Shown: positions 23,372-33,989, counted from the stretch's first letter. The stretch: 64,000 nt of DNA from Streptococcus sanguinis (GCF_026781265.1 NZ_JAKUVC010000003.1:1-64000); one strand, 5' to 3'. A program made the numbers and translations. The notes: generated by a model from the letters alone, not told the origin.

Positions 23372-25411
23372 ATGGTAAAAAATTTATTAGTTGAATTAGG
23401 CTTGGAGGAAATGCCAGCCTATGTCGTGACACCGAGCATGAAGCAGCTGCGCGACAAGATGGGAGCCTTCCTGACAGACCATCGTCTGTCCTTTGAGAAA
23501 ATTGAAATGTTCTCTACGCCTCGTCGTTTAGCGGTGCGCGTGGTTGGCTTGGCGGACAAGCAGTCTGATTTGACCGAAGATTTCAAAGGCCCTTCTAAGA
23601 AAATTGCTCTGGACGCAGATGGCAACTTTACCAAAGCTGCTGAAGGCTTTGTTCGTGGCAAGGGCTTGACGGTTGAGGACATTACTTTCCGTGAAATCAA
23701 AGGGGAAGAATACGTCTATGTGACCAAGGAAGAGATCGGTCGCCCGGTAGAGGAAATCATCCCAGCAGTGACAGAAGTTCTGCAAGCCCTGACCTTCCCT
23801 GTTAGCATGCACTGGGCTAATAACACTTTTGAATACATCCGCCCAGTTCATACCTTGACTGTACTCTTAGATGAGCAGGCCTTTGATTTGGATTTCTTGG
23901 ACATCAAGAGCGGTCGTACCAGCCGTGGACATCGTTTCTTGGGGCGAGAAACAGAGATTACTTCAGCAGATTCCTATGAAGATGACCTACGGGCTCAGTT
24001 TGTCATTGCCAGTCCTCTTGAGCGGGGAGATATGATTGTCGAGCAGATTCGAGCACTGGAAGAGGAGCACGGGGTTTCTATCGAGATTGACGAAGACTTG
24101 CTCAATGAAGTCTTGAATCTGGTAGAATATCCAACTGCTTTCCTAGGTAATTTTGATGCCAAATACTTAGATGTGCCTGAGGAAGTGCTGGTAACTTCCA
24201 TGAAAGAGCATCAGCGTTACTTTGTTGTGCGCGATACTGAAGGCAAGCTTTTACCACACTTCATCTCTGTCCGCAATGGAAATGCAGAGCATTTGGAAAA
24301 TGTCATCAAGGGAAATGAAAAAGTCTTGGTGGCTCGTCTGGAAGATGGGGAATTCTTCTGGCGGGAAGACCAAAAACTAGCTATTGCCGACTTGGTTGAA
24401 AAGCTGAGCAATGTGACCTTCCATGAAAAGATTGGCTCTCTAGCAGAGCACATGGAGCGGACTGGCAAGATTGCGGCTCTTTTGGCACAAGAAGCAGGAC
24501 TGGATGATGATGAGACAGCTGACTTGGCTCGTGCAGCGGCTATTTATAAGTTTGACCTGCTGACTGGCATGGTTGGTGAGTTTGATGAGCTGCAAGGTAT
24601 CATGGGTGAGAAGTATGCTCTTCTGGCTGGTGAGAATGTTGCAGTGGCAGCTGCCATTCGGGAGCACTATATGCCGACATCGGCTGATGGTGAATTACCT
24701 GACACCAAGGTCGGAGCAGTCTTGGCTCTGGCTGATAAGCTAGATACCATTCTGTCCTTCTTCTCTGTTGGCTTGATTCCGAGCGGTTCCAATGACCCGT
24801 ATGCACTGCGCCGTGCGACTCAGGGTGTCGTGCGTATCTTGGATAAGTTTGGCTGGAACATTGACTTGGATCAGCTTCTTGGTCGACTTTACGAACTCAA
24901 GTTTGATAGCTTAAGCTATGACAATCAAGAGGCGGTGCTGGACTTCTTCCGTGCCCGTGTTGAGAAAATGATGGATCGCAGCATTCCGAAAGACATTGTT
25001 ACGTCTGTTCTTCAAAGCACTCACTTTGTCGTACGCGATTTGGTAGAAACAGCAGCGCTTCTAGCAGAAAAAGCTCAGGAAGACAACTTCAAGTCAGCAG
25101 TCGAAAGCCTGTCTCGGGTCTTTAATCTAGCTGAAAAAGCCCAAGGGCAGACAGCTGTCAATCCAGCTCTCTTCGAAAATCAAGAGGAAAAAGACTTGGC
25201 TGCGGCCATTGAAGCAGTAGAGCTGACATCTGACTTAGCTGCCAATTTGGACCAACTCTTTGCTCTCAGTCCAGTTATTGACGCTTTCTTTGACCACACC
25301 ATGGTCATGGCAGAAGATGAAGCTGTGCGTAACAACCGCCTAGCTCTCCTAGCTTCATTGACGGCTAAGGCGGGACAGCTGGCCCAGTTTAATCAAATTA
25401 ATACGAAATAA
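23372..25411 (+). CDS. glyS: Glycyl-tRNA synthetase beta subunit
   Basis: GlyS supplies tRNA recognition and structural domains to the heterotetrameric glycyl-tRNA synthetase. The 679-residue protein has the family N-terminus [15 protein letters not shown], the [11 protein letters not shown] segment, [10 protein letters not shown], an HD-like region and the C-terminal DALR-like anticodon-binding helices. Length is normal. It starts behind an AAAGGAA site, 39 bases after the inserted gene, and is followed 20 bases on by a DUF896 gene. Confidence 0.96.
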   Translation: MVKNLLVELGLEEMPAYVVTPSMKQLRDKMGAFLTDHRLSFEKIEMFSTPRRLAVRVVGLADKQSDLTEDFKGPSKKIALDADGNFTKAAEGFVRGKGLTVEDITFREIKGEEYVYVTKEEIGRPVEEIIPAVTEVLQALTFPVSMHWANNTFEYIRPVHTLTVLLDEQAFDLDFLDIKSGRTSRGHRFLGRETEITSADSYEDDLRAQFVIASPLERGDMIVEQIRALEEEHGVSIEIDEDLLNEVLNLVEYPTAFLGNFDAKYLDVPEEVLVTSMKEHQRYFVVRDTEGKLLPHFISVRNGNAEHLENVIKGNEKVLVARLEDGEFFWREDQKLAIADLVEKLSNVTFHEKIGSLAEHMERTGKIAALLAQEAGLDDDETADLARAAAIYKFDLLTGMVGEFDELQGIMGEKYALLAGENVAVAAAIREHYMPTSADGELPDTKVGAVLALADKLDTILSFFSVGLIPSGSNDPYALRRATQGVVRILDKFGWNIDLDQLLGRLYELKFDSLSYDNQEAVLDFFRARVEKMMDRSIPKDIVTSVLQSTHFVVRDLVETAALLAEKAQEDNFKSAVESLSRVFNLAEKAQGQTAVNPALFENQEEKDLAAAIEAVELTSDLAANLDQLFALSPVIDAFFDHTMVMAEDEAVRNNRLALLASLTAKAGQLAQFNQINTK

Positions 25412-25431
25412 CAGGTAAGAGAGGTAGAATC

Positions 25432-25689
25432 ATGGATCCTAAAAAAATTGAACGCATCAACGAACTGGCTAAAAAGAAAAAAACGGAAGGCCTAACTGCT
25501 GAGGAAAAAGTGGAACAAGCCAAGCTTCGTGAAGAGTACATCGAAGGCTACCGACGTTCTGTTCGCCATCACATCGAAGGCATCAAGATTGTTGACGAGG
25601 ATGGCAATGATGTGACGCCTGAAAAATTGCGTCAAGTTCAGCGTGAGAAAGGTCTTCACGGTCGCAGTCTAGATGATCCAGAGTCTTAA
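25432..25689 (+). CDS. DUF896 family protein (YnzC-like)
   Basis: The 85-residue protein has the DUF896 pattern: a basic helical hairpin ([18 protein letters not shown]...EEKVEQ, then [17 protein letters not shown]) followed by a charged tail with [10 protein letters not shown]. The Bacillus homologue YnzC is encoded in the SOS operon; its function is unsettled. It follows glyS by 20 bases with a GAGAGGT site and probably ends the T-box operon, since a terminator lies 17 bases downstream. Confidence 0.92.
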   Translation: MDPKKIERINELAKKKKTEGLTAEEKVEQAKLREEYIEGYRRSVRHHIEGIKIVDEDGNDVTPEKLRQVQREKGLHGRSLDDPES

Positions 25690-25705
25690 GTAGATATAAA
25701 TAAAA

Positions 25706-25750
25706 AATCCCTCGCTAGGAAGCTAGAAAGTTCCTGTCGAGGGATTCTTT
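25706..25750. terminator. Bidirectional terminator between the glyS operon and the DUF3278 module
   Basis: AATCCCTCG (25706-25714) pairs with CGAGGGATT (25738-25746), with GGAA/TTCC inside. T-rich on the plus-strand exit and A-rich on the other, so it can serve both converging units. Confidence 0.8.
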
Positions 25751-25926
25751 TAATCTTGTTTACGTTTTTTCAAAATGCGGAGGGCTACATAGATGCAGCT
25801 AACGATGATTGCTACATCCAGCCAGAAAATCCAAGGCCCCGTGATACGGAAAAAGAAATAAGCAGCGATGTCAATAATGAGGGACAGAATGCCTAGATCC
25901 ATTTTTTCTTTGAGATTGAGTCTCAT
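25750..25926 (-). CDS. Small membrane protein of the XRE/DUF3278 module
   Basis: This 58-codon gene begins with an ATG that overlaps the stop of the upstream gene (ATGA), strong evidence that it is translated. The protein has two hydrophobic segments (about residues 11-27 and 31-49) and a basic end (LKKRKQD). I recognise no family. Its tight coupling to the DUF3278 protein suggests that the two work together in the membrane. Confidence 0.75.
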   Translation of the reverse strand: MRLNLKEKMDLGILSLIIDIAAYFFFRITGPWIFWLDVAIIVSCIYVALRILKKRKQD

Positions 25927-26465
25927 AGGTCTTCTTCCTCCTTTTTTTGTGCTTGGCGAATCTTTCCTTTGGCAATGAAATGCATCATCAGTCCAAATCC
26001 AAGGCCTGCGGCTAATCCAGTTATAATGAGTTTAGGCTGAAGCAAAATTTGCAGGATATCTTTCTTTTCCATGACAGCTATCATGATGCTAAAGAGAGGA
26101 TAAAAGAGCAGCCAATAAGAGAAGCCTGCTTTGAGACCAGCATGTTTCATAGCTTTTTCTTCTTTTTCATCCTGAAGTCCTAGCTCTAGATCATCAATTC
26201 CTTTGCGGCGTGCTTGGATGACTATATAGACACAGAAGCCGAGGATAAGGATTTCCAGCAGGATAGGATAGGCAACAGCGATAATTTTGGGCCAGCGAAA
26301 GGCTAGGGGAAAGGCGATAGCATTGCCAAAAATCAGAATAAAGAAAAGCCAAATAAAGCCTATATTTCCTAGATGTTCAGCCTGTTGGCGTTTTTGCTCG
26401 TCCAAAGGTCCGGTAATGCCGTAAAATCGTTTAATCATCTTGTCTGAGAATGTTTCTTTTTTCAT
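25923..26465 (-). CDS. DUF3278 family membrane protein
   Basis: The 180-residue protein starts with a cytoplasmic segment (KRFYGITGPLDE, typical of streptococcal DUF3278 proteins) and has about four membrane segments (about 31-53, 61-82, 112-130, 138-160) and a basic/acidic C-terminal tail. Its function is unknown. It lies in a minus-strand operon behind an XRE regulator and in front of a 58-residue membrane protein. Such regulator plus DUF3278 pairs recur in streptococci, often near bacteriocin or stress genes. Confidence 0.82.
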   Translation of the reverse strand: MKKETFSDKMIKRFYGITGPLDEQKRQQAEHLGNIGFIWLFFILIFGNAIAFPLAFRWPKIIAVAYPILLEILILGFCVYIVIQARRKGIDDLELGLQDEKEEKAMKHAGLKAGFSYWLLFYPLFSIMIAVMEKKDILQILLQPKLIITGLAAGLGFGLMMHFIAKGKIRQAQKKEEEDL

Positions 26466-26512
26466 GTTTGTGTCCTTTCTTTAGGTATGAATGTTGCTGC
26501 AGGGAAAAACTC

Positions 26513-26728
26513 TTAGTCATCTGATTCTTCATTTGTCAGCTGGGGTTCCCAAAAGAGGGCGTTGAGGTCAGTATCCAGCGTTCTAGCCAGATTGATACAG
26601 AGCTCGAGGGTGGGGTTGTATTTGTTGTTTTCAATCATATTGATAGTTTGCCGCGATACCCCGATAGACTTGGCCAACTCTAGCTGAGACATCTTTTTTT
26701 CTTTTCGAAATTCTTTGACACGATTCAT
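26513..26728 (-). CDS. XRE family transcriptional regulator
   Basis: The 71-residue protein is a single helix-turn-helix domain of the Cro/C1 type (MSQLELAKSIGVSRQTINMIEN, with the recognition helix near residue 30) related to compact YozG-like regulators. It probably represses its own operon: two copies of a GTCA-N8-TGAC palindrome flank its promoter, one overlapping the -35 box. It is the first gene of the minus-strand DUF3278 module and is divergent from rsmH. Confidence 0.9.
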   Translation of the reverse strand: MNRVKEFRKEKKMSQLELAKSIGVSRQTINMIENNKYNPTLELCINLARTLDTDLNALFWEPQLTNEESDD

Positions 26729-26775
26729 TACACCCTTCCTTTCTAATTCTATAACTGATAGCTTTCAGGCAGTTT

Positions 26776-26791
26776 GTCAGTTATATTTGAC
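26776..26791. promoter_or_regulatory. Operator 1 of the XRE module
   Basis: GTCAGTTATATTTGAC, an imperfect palindrome, lies downstream of the predicted start of the minus-strand promoter and repeats in operator 2, 54 bases away. Confidence 0.65.
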
Positions 26792-26805
26792 TTTTATTTT
26801 ATGCT

Positions 26806-26834
26806 AGTATACAACTTTTTGGAAAAAGTGTCAA
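26806..26834 (-). promoter_or_regulatory. Promoter of the XRE/DUF3278 operon
   Basis: On the minus strand: TTGACA (26834-26829), 17 bases, TATACT (26811-26806). This is a full-consensus -35 box, so the promoter should be strong unless repressed. Confidence 0.8.
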
Positions 26835-26845
26835 GTATATCTGAC
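26830..26845. promoter_or_regulatory. Operator 2 of the XRE module
   Basis: GTCAAGTATATCTGAC shares the GTCA..TATA..TGAC pattern with operator 1 and overlaps the -35 box of the minus-strand promoter, where a bound regulator would block RNA polymerase. Confidence 0.65.
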
Positions 26846-26910
26846 AAAAAATTTAAAAAAGGATTTCATCCGCTTACTTTTTCTTTTAAATTTTTTTTTG
26901 CTTTTGAATG

Positions 26911-26919
26911 TGATATAAT
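26911..26919 (+). promoter_or_regulatory. Extended -10 promoter of the division cluster
   Basis: TGATATAAT with only a T-rich -35 region. Transcription would start near 26926, about three bases before the rsmH ATG. Confidence 0.55.
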
Positions 26920-26928
26920 AAGTAAGAT

Positions 26929-27879
26929 ATGACAAACGAATTTCATCACATTACTGTTCTTCTTCATGAAACGGTTGACCAGCTGGCGGTTAAGCCTGAC
27001 GGCATCTATGTCGATGCGACCCTTGGGGGTGCTGGTCACAGCGAATATCTTTTGAGCCAGCTCGGAGACGAAGGGCATCTCTATGCCTTTGATCAGGACC
27101 AGACGGCTATTGACAATGCTAAAAAGCGCCTGGCTCCTTATGTAGAGCGGGGGATGGTGACCTTTATTAAGGACAATTTCCGTCACCTCAAGAGCCGTTT
27201 GCAAGAAGCCGGTGTGGAAGAAATTGATGGAATTTGTTATGACTTAGGCGTTTCCAGCCCTCAGCTGGATCAGCGTGAGCGTGGTTTTTCCTATAAACAG
27301 GATGCGCCTTTGGATATGCGCATGAACCGCGATGCAGCCTTGACAGCTTTTGAGGTTGTCAATCATTATAGCTATCAGGATTTGGTACGAATCTTTTTTA
27401 AATACGGCGAAGACAAGTTTTCTAAGCAGATTGCTCGCAAGATTGAGCAGGCTAGAAGTGTCAAGCCCATTGAAACAACAACAGAACTGGCTGAAATTAT
27501 CAAGTCAGCCAAGCCAGCTAAGGAGCTGAAGAAGAAAGGGCACCCAGCCAAGCAGATTTTTCAGGCCATTCGGATTGAGGTCAATGATGAATTGGGCGCA
27601 GCGGATGAGTCTATTCAGCAGGCCATTGATCTGCTAGCGGTGGACGGCCGGATTGCGGTCATTACTTTTCATTCGCTGGAAGACCGTCTGACCAAGCAGC
27701 TTTTCAAGGAGGCGTCAACAGTGGATGTTCCCAAGGGCTTACCCTTTATCCCTGATGAACTGCAGCCTAAGCTGGAGCTGGTCAGCCGCAAACCAATTTT
27801 ACCAAGCAAAGAAGAATTAGAGAGCAATAATCGGGCTCATTCCGCCAAACTGCGTGTGGCCCGTAAGATATACAAGTGA
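26929..27879 (+). CDS. rsmH: 16S rRNA (cytosine-1402-N4)-methyltransferase
   Basis: RsmH (MraW) methylates C1402 in the ribosomal P site. The 316-residue protein shows [11 protein letters not shown] at the start, the SAM motif [21 protein letters not shown], and the [19 protein letters not shown] segment. Homology starts at this ATG, yet no ribosome site lies upstream and the extended -10 box is only nine bases away, so the message may be leaderless. It opens the rsmH-ftsL-pbp2X-mraY cluster. Confidence 0.95.
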   Translation: MTNEFHHITVLLHETVDQLAVKPDGIYVDATLGGAGHSEYLLSQLGDEGHLYAFDQDQTAIDNAKKRLAPYVERGMVTFIKDNFRHLKSRLQEAGVEEIDGICYDLGVSSPQLDQRERGFSYKQDAPLDMRMNRDAALTAFEVVNHYSYQDLVRIFFKYGEDKFSKQIARKIEQARSVKPIETTTELAEIIKSAKPAKELKKKGHPAKQIFQAIRIEVNDELGAADESIQQAIDLLAVDGRIAVITFHSLEDRLTKQLFKEASTVDVPKGLPFIPDELQPKLELVSRKPILPSKEELESNNRAHSAKLRVARKIYK

Positions 27880-27886
27880 GGAAGAA

Positions 27887-28210
27887 ATGTCAGAAAAAAG
27901 ACCAAACCCGCTTCAAGATCAGATGCGAAAATTTTCCCGAGTTGAGAAGGCCTTTTACGGCTCTATCGTTTTGACTGCCATTATTTTAGCAGTCAGCATT
28001 GTCTTTATGCAGACCAAGCTATTGCAGGTGGATCGGGATTTGACGGAAGTCAATACGCAGATTGAAGCGGAGCAGACAGAGCTAGCCGACATCAAGCAGG
28101 AAGTCAATGAACTGACCCGCTATGAAAGACTGTCCCAGCTTGCCAGCTCTCAGGATATGAAACTCCAGAAGGGAAATCGTAAAACAGTGAGTTCAACGGA
28201 TGAAGAATAG
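27887..28210 (+). CDS. ftsL: Cell division protein FtsL
   Basis: FtsL is a bitopic division protein that works with DivIB/DivIC at the septum. The 107-residue protein has a cytoplasmic N-terminus, a membrane segment at about residues 25-44 ([19 protein letters not shown]) and an extracellular coiled coil (about 48-90). I chose the ATG at 27887, behind GAGGAAG, over the upstream in-frame start at 27854 inside rsmH. Its end overlaps the start of pbp2X by 11 bases. Confidence 0.9.
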   Translation: MSEKRPNPLQDQMRKFSRVEKAFYGSIVLTAIILAVSIVFMQTKLLQVDRDLTEVNTQIEAEQTELADIKQEVNELTRYERLSQLASSQDMKLQKGNRKTVSSTDEE

Positions 28211-30488
28211 AATTTTTGAAATAATTAAAAAATACGCCCTGAAAAATAGGCAAACCCCTGAATACAATCGGCGGCAAGCGGGAAAGAGCATGAGCATCTT
28301 AGCTATCTTTCTCTTTTTCGTTTTCTTGATTAATTTTGCCATTATTATCGGGACAGACCAGAAGTTCGGGGTTAATCTATCTAAGGGTGCAGAAGTAGTC
28401 CATCAAAAGACGGTTACAGTCGCTGCCCGGCGGGGAACGATTTATGACCGAAATGGAGTTCCCATTGCTGAGGATGCCACGACTTATAATGTCTATGCCA
28501 TTATTGACAAGAGTTACAAGTCAGCTACCGGCAAAATTCTCTATGTGGAAGAATCCCAGTATGATAATGTGGCAGAGATTTTCAATCAATACTTAGAGTT
28601 GGATAAGGACTACGTCAAAACCCAGCTGTCGCAGAAAAATCTCAAGCAGGTTTCCTTCGGGGCTCAGGGCAATGGCATTACCTACAGTAATATGAATGCT
28701 ATGCGGGAAGCCTTTGAAGCTGCTGGTATTGAAGGGATTGACTTTACTACCAGTCCTAACCGCAGTTATAATAACGGCGTCTTTGCCTCCCAGTTTATTG
28801 GTCTTGCTCAGCTGCAAGAGGATAAGGAAGGTAATAAGACGCTGAAAGGGACTTCTGGCATGGAGCAGGCTCTGGATAGGGTTCTTGCTGGTCAGAATGG
28901 GATTGTGACCTATGAAAAAGACCGAAACGGTAATGTTGTACCTGGGTCAGAAAAGGTCTCTGTACAGGCAGAAGACGGCAAGGATGTTTATACAACGCTG
29001 TCAGCTGATTTGCAAACCTACCTAGAAACGCGGATGAATGCCTTCCAGGAAAAGGTTAAAGGCAAGTTTGTCAATGCAACCTTGGTCAGTGCCAAGACCG
29101 GCGAAATCCTAGCCACTTCCCAACGGCCGACCTATAATGCAGATACTAAGGAAGGCTTGAATGAGAAAAATCTGGGCAACTGGAACACCATGCTCTATCA
29201 AGGCCAGTACGAGCCTGGTTCTACCATGAAAGTCATGACTCTGGCTTCAGCTATTGATAATGGCAGCTTTAATCCTCATGATACTTATGACAGTAGAGAG
29301 TACAAGGTTATGGATGCGACCATTCGAGACTGGAACGTCAACATGGGGATTTCAGAAGGGGAAACCCTGACCTTTGCCCAAGGATTTACCTATTCCAGTA
29401 ACGTCGGTATGACTATTCTAGAGCAGAAGATGGGCAATGACAAGTGGCTAGACTACTTGAGTAAGTTTAAGTTTGGTCTGCCGACCCGCTTTGGTATGGG
29501 GAATGAAACCTATGGCTCCTTGCCAGGTGATAACTATGTTACGATTGCCATGAGCTCCTTTGGTCAAGGGATTGGTGTGACACAGGTGCAGATGCTGCGC
29601 GCCTTCTCGTCCGTTGCCAATGATGGTGTCATGGTTGAGCCTAAGTTTATCAATGCTATCCATGATCCTAAAACCAATACAGCTCGTAAGACTGCGACGG
29701 AAATTATCGGAAATCCTGTCTCAGAAAAAGCAGCTCAAACCACTCGGGATTATATGGTTCAAGTCGGAACAGACCCCTACAAAGGAACCCTGAATGTTGG
29801 TGGAGAACCCGTCATACAAGTGGCTGGTCAGAATGTCGCTGTTAAGTCAGGGACCGCTGAGATCGCTTCTGAAAATGGTTATCTAGAGGGCGAGAACAAC
29901 TATATCTACTCAGTTGTTGCCATAACGCCGGCAGAAAATCCTGAATTTATCATGTATGTGACAGTTCAGCAGCCTGAGGAAAAATTCCAGCCTATATTCT
30001 GGCAAGAAGTAGTCAATCCGGTCTTGGAAGAAGCTGTCGCTCTCAAAGACAGCCTTAATCTGACAACGGAGGCGACTCCGGCTCTTGAAACAGTCACTGA
30101 AGAAACCAGTTATAAAATGCCGTCCGTAGAAAAACTGACCAAGCAACTAGGTCTGAAAAATCAAATCAGCCCTGGCGGTCTGGCAGATGAATTGCGCCGC
30201 AACCTAGTCCAGCCAATTGTGCTGGGAACAGGTGGAAAGATTAAAAAAGTATCTGTCAAAGAAGGTAAAAATCTTAAGGCCAATCAACAGGTTTTGATTT
30301 TGTCAGATGATTTAGACAGTCTGCCTGATATGTACGGCTGGACCAAGGCCAATGTCGAACGTTTTGCCAAGTGGCAGGGCATAGAAGTCACTTTCAAAGG
30401 AGAGGGCTCCAAGGTCGTCAAGCAGAGCGAGAAGACCAATACTTCGCTGAAAAATCTCAAGAAAATATCAATTACAATGGGAGACTAA
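28200..30488 (+). CDS. pbp2X: Penicillin-binding protein 2X
   Basis: PBP2X is the class B transpeptidase for septal peptidoglycan and a main beta-lactam target. The 762-residue protein has a membrane anchor (about 30-53), a pedestal domain, the transpeptidase domain with Ser341 in STMK, SSN at 399-401 and KSG at 549-551, and two C-terminal PASTA domains (about 640-762). The motifs are those of a normal enzyme; resistance mosaics cannot be judged without a reference. It overlaps ftsL by 11 bases and precedes mraY by one base. Confidence 0.96.
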   Translation: MKNRIFEIIKKYALKNRQTPEYNRRQAGKSMSILAIFLFFVFLINFAIIIGTDQKFGVNLSKGAEVVHQKTVTVAARRGTIYDRNGVPIAEDATTYNVYAIIDKSYKSATGKILYVEESQYDNVAEIFNQYLELDKDYVKTQLSQKNLKQVSFGAQGNGITYSNMNAMREAFEAAGIEGIDFTTSPNRSYNNGVFASQFIGLAQLQEDKEGNKTLKGTSGMEQALDRVLAGQNGIVTYEKDRNGNVVPGSEKVSVQAEDGKDVYTTLSADLQTYLETRMNAFQEKVKGKFVNATLVSAKTGEILATSQRPTYNADTKEGLNEKNLGNWNTMLYQGQYEPGSTMKVMTLASAIDNGSFNPHDTYDSREYKVMDATIRDWNVNMGISEGETLTFAQGFTYSSNVGMTILEQKMGNDKWLDYLSKFKFGLPTRFGMGNETYGSLPGDNYVTIAMSSFGQGIGVTQVQMLRAFSSVANDGVMVEPKFINAIHDPKTNTARKTATEIIGNPVSEKAAQTTRDYMVQVGTDPYKGTLNVGGEPVIQVAGQNVAVKSGTAEIASENGYLEGENNYIYSVVAITPAENPEFIMYVTVQQPEEKFQPIFWQEVVNPVLEEAVALKDSLNLTTEATPALETVTEETSYKMPSVEKLTKQLGLKNQISPGGLADELRRNLVQPIVLGTGGKIKKVSVKEGKNLKANQQVLILSDDLDSLPDMYGWTKANVERFAKWQGIEVTFKGEGSKVVKQSEKTNTSLKNLKKISITMGD

Positions 30489-30489
30489 T

Positions 30490-31473
30490 ATGCTTATTGC
30501 TCTTATTGCAGGAATCGTAACTTTTATCCTAACTATTATCGGCATTCCTGCCTTTATTCGTTTTTACCAAAAGGCCCGTATCACAGGCCAACAAATGCAC
30601 GAAGATGTCAAGCAGCATCAGGCCAAGGCCGGAACACCAACCATGGGTGGTACTGTCTTTCTCTTGACATCTGTTCTGGCCAGCTTTGTTATCGGTTTGA
30701 TTTCGCATCAGCTGTCCAACGGCCTCATCATGATTCTTTTTATCTTGGTCCTGTATGGTGTTGTCGGCTTTTTGGATGACTTCCTCAAGGTGTTTCGTAA
30801 GATCAATGAGGGTCTTAATCCCAAGCAGAAACTATTTCTGCAGCTGGTCGGCGGAGTTGTCTTTTACTTCTTTTACAATCAGCACGGGGCAGGTGACCAT
30901 CTAAATGTCTTCACCGTTCCTGTCCATCTGGGCTTCCTTTATATCTTTTTCGTCCTTTTTTGGCTGATTGGCTTCTCCAATGCTGTCAATCTGACGGATG
31001 GAATTGATGGTTTGGCTAGCATCTCGGTGGTCATTAGTTTGGTGGCCTATGCTGTGATTGCTGTTGAGCAGAAGCGTTTTGATATTCTGATTATCATCAT
31101 TAGCATGATTGGCGGCTTGCTAGGGTTCTTTGTTTTCAACCATAAGCCTGCTAAAATCTTCATGGGGGATGTGGGAAGCTTGGCTTTGGGCGGTATGCTG
31201 GCTGCTATTTCCATTTCCCTTCACCAAGAGTGGACCCTGCTCTTGATTGGTATCGTTTATGTGTTTGAAACGACTTCTGTCATGATGCAGGTGACCTACT
31301 TCAAGCTGACCGGCGGCAAGCGGATTTTCCGGATGACTCCAGTTCATCATCACTTTGAGCTGGGGGGCCTAACTGGCCACGGCAAAGAATGGAGCGAGTG
31401 GAAGGTCGATTTCTTCTTCTGGGGAATCGGTATCGTGGGCAGTCTCTTGACCCTGGCTATCCTATATCTATAG
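30490..31473 (+). CDS. mraY: Phospho-N-acetylmuramoyl-pentapeptide transferase
   Basis: MraY makes lipid I from UDP-MurNAc-pentapeptide and undecaprenyl phosphate. The 327-residue polytopic protein shows GTPTMGG, the catalytic FLDDFLK aspartates (about residues 95-101), [10 protein letters not shown] and the HHHFEL signature near residue 285. It starts one base after the pbp2X stop region and ends the division cluster, with a hairpin terminator downstream. Confidence 0.96.
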   Translation: MLIALIAGIVTFILTIIGIPAFIRFYQKARITGQQMHEDVKQHQAKAGTPTMGGTVFLLTSVLASFVIGLISHQLSNGLIMILFILVLYGVVGFLDDFLKVFRKINEGLNPKQKLFLQLVGGVVFYFFYNQHGAGDHLNVFTVPVHLGFLYIFFVLFWLIGFSNAVNLTDGIDGLASISVVISLVAYAVIAVEQKRFDILIIIISMIGGLLGFFVFNHKPAKIFMGDVGSLALGGMLAAISISLHQEWTLLLIGIVYVFETTSVMMQVTYFKLTGGKRIFRMTPVHHHFELGGLTGHGKEWSEWKVDFFFWGIGIVGSLLTLAILYL

Positions 31474-31477
31474 CAAG

Positions 31478-31501
31478 AAGCGAGTCTCTGGCTCGCTTTT
31501 C
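31478..31501 (+). terminator. Terminator after mraY
   Basis: AAGCGAG (31478-31484) pairs with CTCGCTT (31492-31498), followed by TTTTCTGCTT. Confidence 0.65.
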
Positions 31502-31577
31502 TGCTTCTTGGATTTGAGGGTAAGCAGGATGGCAGATTTTTTGGTATAATAGTTAGGATAATAGAATAGAGGACAAG

Positions 31578-32921
31578 ATGAAATTTACAGAATTTAAGTT
31601 TAAAGATTATATTCAGGAAGCGCTCAGGGATTTGAACTTCCTTGAAGCGACTCCTGTCCAAGAAAAGCTGATTCCGGTGGTATTATCAGGTCGGGATTTG
31701 GTTGGCGAGTCCAAGACAGGCTCTGGGAAGACCCACACGTTTTTGCTGCCGATCTTTCAAATGCTGGATGAGGAAGCAGACAGCGTGCAGGCTGTTATTA
31801 CAGCCCCAAGTCGAGAGCTGGCAGCGCAGATTTATCAGGCGGCTCGGCAGTTAGCTAGCGTTTCTGAAAAAGAGATTCGGGTGGCCAATTATGTCGGTGG
31901 AACTGACAAGGTTCGTCAGATTGGGAAGTTAGAGTCCAGTCAGCCTCATATCGTCATCGGAACGCCTGGGCGGATTTATGACTTGGTAGAGTCTGGCGAC
32001 TTGGCCATTCACAAGGCCAAGACCTTTGTTGTTGACGAAGCTGATATGACGCTGGACATGGGCTTTTTGGCGACGGTTGATAAGATTGCAGGCCGGCTGC
32101 CAAAAGACCTGCAGTTTCTTGTTTTTTCAGCGACCATTCCGCAGAAGCTCCAGCCTTTTTTGAAAAAATACCTGTCTAATCCAGTTATTGAGCAGATTAA
32201 GACCAAGACGGTCATTGCCGACACCATTGAAAACTGGCTCTTGTCAACCAAGGGACGAGACAAGAATGCCCAGATTTATCAAATCAGTCAGCTCCTGCAG
32301 CCTTATCTAGCTATGATTTTCGTTAATACCAAGACGAGGGCAGATGAGCTGCACAGCTATCTGACAGCTCAAGGGCTCAAAGTTGCTAAAATTCATGGAG
32401 ATATTGCTCCGCGGGAGCGCAAGCGTATCATGAATCAGGTCAAGAATCTGGATTTTGAGTACATTGTCGCTACCGACTTGGCCGCGCGGGGGATTGATAT
32501 CGAAGGTGTCAGTCATGTTATCAATGATGCCATTCCTCAGGACTTGTCTTTCTTTGTCCATCGGGTAGGCCGGACCGGCCGTAATGGTCTTCCCGGCATA
32601 GCCATTACCCTCTACCAGCCGAGTGACGACTCAGATATTCGGGAGCTGGAAAAGATGGGGATTAAGTTCATTCCCAAGATGATAAAGGATGATGAGTTTC
32701 AGGATACCTACGACCGAGACCGTCGAGCCAATCGGGAAAAGAGTCGGGAGAAGCTGGACACGGAAATGCTGGGGCTGGTCAAGAAGAAAAAGAAAAAAAT
32801 CAAACCAGGCTACAAGAAAAAAATCCAGTGGGCTGTTAACGAAAAGCGCCGCAAGACCAAGCGAACAGAGAATCGTGCACGTGGTCGGGCAGAGCGTAAG
32901 GCTAAGCGCCAAACCTTTTAG
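31578..32921 (+). CDS. DEAD-box RNA helicase (CshB-like)
   Basis: This 447-residue ATP-dependent RNA helicase shows the Q-motif region (EATPVQEKLIP), Walker A (SKTGSGKT), PSRELA, GTPGR, the DEAD box (VVDEAD), SAT and the C-terminal HRVGRTGR motif. A basic, lysine-rich tail (about 385-447) is typical of CshB-type proteins that act in cold growth, ribosome assembly and mRNA decay. It has its own extended -10 box (TGG TATAAT at 31545-31550) and a downstream terminator, so it is expressed separately from the division cluster. Confidence 0.93.
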   Translation: MKFTEFKFKDYIQEALRDLNFLEATPVQEKLIPVVLSGRDLVGESKTGSGKTHTFLLPIFQMLDEEADSVQAVITAPSRELAAQIYQAARQLASVSEKEIRVANYVGGTDKVRQIGKLESSQPHIVIGTPGRIYDLVESGDLAIHKAKTFVVDEADMTLDMGFLATVDKIAGRLPKDLQFLVFSATIPQKLQPFLKKYLSNPVIEQIKTKTVIADTIENWLLSTKGRDKNAQIYQISQLLQPYLAMIFVNTKTRADELHSYLTAQGLKVAKIHGDIAPRERKRIMNQVKNLDFEYIVATDLAARGIDIEGVSHVINDAIPQDLSFFVHRVGRTGRNGLPGIAITLYQPSDDSDIRELEKMGIKFIPKMIKDDEFQDTYDRDRRANREKSREKLDTEMLGLVKKKKKKIKPGYKKKIQWAVNEKRRKTKRTENRARGRAERKAKRQTF

Positions 32922-32982
32922 TGATATACTTTTCTTATGGCTGTGATAAGAAAAATATATTAGTCTTTGTGAGATAGATATG

Positions 32983-33010
32983 ATAGACTAGTGAAACTAG
33001 TCTATTTTTA
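32983..33010 (+). terminator. Terminator after the DEAD-box helicase
   Basis: ATAGACTAG (32983-32991) pairs with CTAGTCTAT (32997-33005) around TGAAA, followed by TTTTTA. Confidence 0.85.
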
Positions 33011-33179
33011 TATTGGGCTTAGTGTGGTCTGTTTGGTGTTTGGCTAAAGGATATTTGCACAGACGGCTCATATTTTAATTGTCAAAAAGGCCGTAGCTTG
33101 CTGGTCCAAGCGAAGCAAATTCTTTGTTTTGTTCCAGAATTGTGTTAAAATATTTCATTATCAAGAAAAGGAAGTAATA

Positions 33180-33989
33180 ATGGTGGTTACAACTTATCTT
33201 CTGACAACTGGTTGGTATGAGGAGTTCCTCAAGTTCATTCCAGATGGTAAATTATTTAGTTTAAGGGCTGTTTTTGAGGCTATTCCCGGCATTTTGCAAA
33301 ATCTGCCAATCACCCTTCTCTTGACAGCGGGGGGTGCAGTCTTTGGTATTCTGCTTGCCATGGTTTTTGCTGTCGTCAAGATTAATCGGGTTAAAGTCCT
33401 GTATCCGATTCAGGCTTTCTTTGTCAGCTTTCTGAGAGGAACACCGCTGCTGGTCCAGCTCATGCTGACCTATTTTGGGATTCCTTTATTGCTCAAGGCC
33501 ATCAATCAGAAGTATGGCACAAGCTTTAATATCAACGATATTCCAGCATCTGTCTTTGCGATTGTTGCTTTTGCTTTCAACGAAGCGGCTTATGCCAGTG
33601 AGACCATCCGGGCAGCAATCTTGTCCGTAGATCCGGGAGAAATTGAGGCTGCTCGCAGCTTAGGGATGACCAACAAGCAGGTTTATATGCGTGTCATTAT
33701 CCCCAATGCAGCAGTGGTAGCGACGCCTAGTCTGATTAATTCCCTGATTGGCTTGACCAAGGGTACTTCTCTGGCCTTTAGTGCTGGTGTAGTGGAAATT
33801 TTTGCCAAGGCACAGGCTATCGCGGGGGCGGACTACCGTTACTTTGAGCGTTTTATTTCGGTTTCGCTGATTTATTGGGCAGTCAATATTCTCATTGAGC
33901 AACTTGGCCGCTGGATCGAAAAGATGATGGATATCAAGCAGCCAGATGATGTTGAATCACTTCAGCAAGCAGAAGGAGAAGGAATCTGA
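33180..33989 (+). CDS. Polar amino-acid ABC transporter permease
   Basis: This 269-residue permease belongs to the His/Glu/Gln/Arg/cystine (TcyB-like) group. It has an N-terminal loop, about five membrane segments and the EAA loop reading EIEAARSLGMTNKQ (about residues 158-171) that contacts the ATPase. I chose the ATG at 33180, with AAGGAAG upstream. An extended -10 (TGT TAAAAT, 33146-33151) lies 30 bases before it. No substrate-binding protein gene is adjacent, so the substrate is open; cystine is one possibility. Confidence 0.88.
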   Translation: MVVTTYLLTTGWYEEFLKFIPDGKLFSLRAVFEAIPGILQNLPITLLLTAGGAVFGILLAMVFAVVKINRVKVLYPIQAFFVSFLRGTPLLVQLMLTYFGIPLLLKAINQKYGTSFNINDIPASVFAIVAFAFNEAAYASETIRAAILSVDPGEIEAARSLGMTNKQVYMRVIIPNAAVVATPSLINSLIGLTKGTSLAFSAGVVEIFAKAQAIAGADYRYFERFISVSLIYWAVNILIEQLGRWIEKMMDIKQPDDVESLQQAEGEGI

